From assembly GCA_944376975.1 (NCBI GenBank), contig CALWEE010000090.1, forward strand, positions 1-6,617: 6,617 bases of DNA, written 5' to 3'. Origin of the DNA: an uncultured Lachnospiraceae bacterium (GTDB taxonomy: Bacteria; Bacillota; Clostridia; Lachnospirales; Lachnospiraceae). Below are positions 5,402 to 6,617 of the stretch, piece after piece (positions within the stretch are counted from its first letter, which is position 1; each line of letters starts with the position of its first letter). Below the pieces are notes generated by a model. It saw nothing but the letters and a program-made list of their open reading frames with translations, made no database searches and was not told the origin of the DNA. Both the position numbers and the translations under genes were made by a program.

Positions 5402-6617
5402 TTATCCTACCATGTCACCGTTGATCTCTCTGTAAAGATCTTTTACGGTTTCATAGATCTTCTTAAAACGTTCATAACGAAGGGCGTACATATCGGCAAG
5501 CTCCGGATGGGGCTGGTACCATTTATCCACTTTGATGAAACGTTTCACATCTTCAAACCGGCACCATCCCAGGCCGACCGCCGCGGCGAACGCCGCTCCG
5601 ATGGCGCCTGAATGGCGGGATTCTTCCGGCACATAGACCGGCATCTGAAGGATGTCGGCCATCATGCCCATCCACTGGGGCGACAGGGAACCGCCGCCGT
5701 TGACGCCGATCTCCTTGATATCTTTCCCGGTATCTTTAGTATACCGTTCCATCTGCCATTTCATGGAAAAACACAGACATTCCATGACGGCCCGTATCAG
5801 ATGGGCGCGGGTATGGCGCTCGCTTATATTAAAGAACAGGGAACGGATATACACATCGGCTATGGGGAACTGTTCTCCGAAAAGCCACGGCGTCGCGTAA
5901 GGATCGTCGAGCTTCGGCGGTACGCTGTCCACTTCCTGTCCGATCAAGTCAAAGATCCGATCGTCCAGCTCAGCGTGTTCTTTATGATAAAGCTGATCGA
6001 TGGCCCAGTTGAACATGAGGCAGCAGCTGTTGGTGCAGCCTCCATATATAAGGAGCTTCGGATCGATGCTTTTGATCTGATAGCTGCCTTCCGACGTCTC
6101 ATACGGATGGTCGATGAGGACCGACAGCCAGCCGCTGCTGCCCAGATACAAATGGGCGTCCCCGGCTTTTCCGCAGCCGCATCCGGCGGCCGCCGCCGGC
6201 ACGTCGATCATGCCGCCGAATACCGGTATGCCCGGGACCAATCCCAGATCTTTCGCCCCTTTTTCATCCAGCCTGCCATACTCGCAGCAGGCCTCCACCA
6301 TGGGAGCCAGCTTCGACCGGTCCACGTCGGCCAGCGTGGCCGCGTAATACGCTTCGATATCCGGATGGTACGTGATCACTCCCGGATGATCTTTCGGGAC
6401 CGCCATGACGCCGGTGGCCTTAAACCGGAGGAATCCGTCGCAGTCCAGGAAATATTTCGTCCGCTCATAAAGCTCCGGCATATTTTGCTTGATCCACAGT
6501 ATCCGGGACTGATAATCCTGACTGCGGACCAGTTCCGCGCCGCACCTTTCGTTGATCTCCTGAGCTTGTTTTTCAGCCCTTCCGTCCAGCCAGCTGATGG
6601 CGTTATGAAGGACATTC
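5402..6617 (-). CDS. FGGY-family carbohydrate kinase (xylulokinase-like), N-terminus cut by window edge
   Basis: Cytosolic kinase that phosphorylates a sugar or polyol with ATP. The frame is open from the stop at 5404-5402 to the window end, giving 404 visible residues; the family is about 500, so roughly 100 N-terminal residues are missing. The ATG at 6481 is internal: the 45 codons before it read as conserved FGGY sequence, including AISWLDGRAEKQAQEI and ILWIKQNMPELYERTKYFL. Further hallmarks are VFGGMIDVPAAAAGCG, whose Asp (about visible residue 138) is the likely catalytic base, the ATP-site motif NGGGSLSPQWMGMMADIL (about 306-323) and the signature end ESRHSGAIGAAFAAAVGLG. The PPKLDD...PWLFGEQFP segment is also typical of the xylulokinase-like branch. 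Substrate choice in FGGY proteins cannot be read from these parts, so no gene symbol is given. It is followed by a hairpin at 5338-5364, so it appears to be the last gene of its transcription unit. Confidence 0.93.
   Translation of the reverse strand, partial: NVLHNAISWLDGRAEKQAQEINERCGAELVRSQDYQSRILWIKQNMPELYERTKYFLDCDGFLRFKATGVMAVPKDHPGVITYHPDIEAYYAATLADVDRSKLAPMVEACCEYGRLDEKGAKDLGLVPGIPVFGGMIDVPAAAAGCGCGKAGDAHLYLGSSGWLSVLIDHPYETSEGSYQIKSIDPKLLIYGGCTNSCCLMFNWAIDQLYHKEHAELDDRIFDLIGQEVDSVPPKLDDPYATPWLFGEQFPIADVYIRSLFFNISERHTRAHLIRAVMECLCFSMKWQMERYTKDTGKDIKEIGVNGGGSLSPQWMGMMADILQMPVYVPEESRHSGAIGAAFAAAVGLGWCRFEDVKRFIKVDKWYQPHPELADMYALRYERFKKIYETVKDLYREINGDMVG

Noticed and set aside
5402..6481. 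Sugar kinase starting at the ATG at 6481 as a complete 359-residue protein
   Set aside because: The frame stays open upstream to the window edge and those 45 codons encode conserved FGGY sequence, so the ATG is internal and the gene is cut by the window.
1..6617. CRISPR array, tRNA, rRNA, insertion sequence, attachment site
   Set aside because: I saw no regularly spaced direct repeats, no tRNA-like cloverleaf, no rRNA-like sequence, no transposase or integrase frame and no paired terminal inverted repeats. Short or degenerate sites could be missed by eye.

Overview
The window reads as part of a low- to moderate-GC Firmicutes chromosome, most likely a gut-type clostridium of the Lachnospiraceae kind. 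This rests on strong AGGAGG-like ribosome binding sites, TATAAT-type promoters in AT-rich gaps, mixed-GC coding sequence, and TrpB/TrpC proteins of clostridial flavour. The genus is inference. All five genes lie on the minus strand, so transcription runs from high to low coordinates. Coding density is high: the four gaps are 63, 103, 75 and 169 nt, and no gene-free stretch reaches 300 nt.

In order of transcription: (1) 6617-5402, the C-terminal ~400 residues of an FGGY-family carbohydrate kinase, closed by a strong GC-rich hairpin at 5338-5364 that lacks a U-tract. (2) 5232-4660, a TetR/AcrR-type regulator with its own promoter (extended -10) and a perfect 11-bp palindrome between the -35 and -10 boxes, which looks like an autoregulatory operator. 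(3) A 14-bp GC-rich hairpin at 4613-4644, then 4584-1900, an 894-residue superfamily 2 helicase with a large insert between its RecA-like lobes, two predicted membrane helices and an extra C-terminal domain. (4) A 103-nt gap holding a good promoter, then trpC (1796-1011), followed after 63 nt by trpB (947 to beyond position 1).

The trp genes belong to one pathway: TrpC makes indole-3-glycerol phosphate and the TrpB subunit condenses indole with serine to give tryptophan. The usual upstream genes (trpE, G, D) are not upstream of trpC, and trpF is not between trpC and trpB, so this is a split or rearranged trp cluster starting from its own promoter. TrpC also carries Gln where the catalytic lysine of the (K)DF motif is expected.

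The tetR-helicase pair is the least explained part of the window. The two are co-directional and 75 nt apart, with a terminator or attenuator hairpin between them. No function can be assigned from sequence alone. A DNA- or RNA-remodelling protein tethered to the membrane, possibly in genome defence or DNA uptake, is a hypothesis only.
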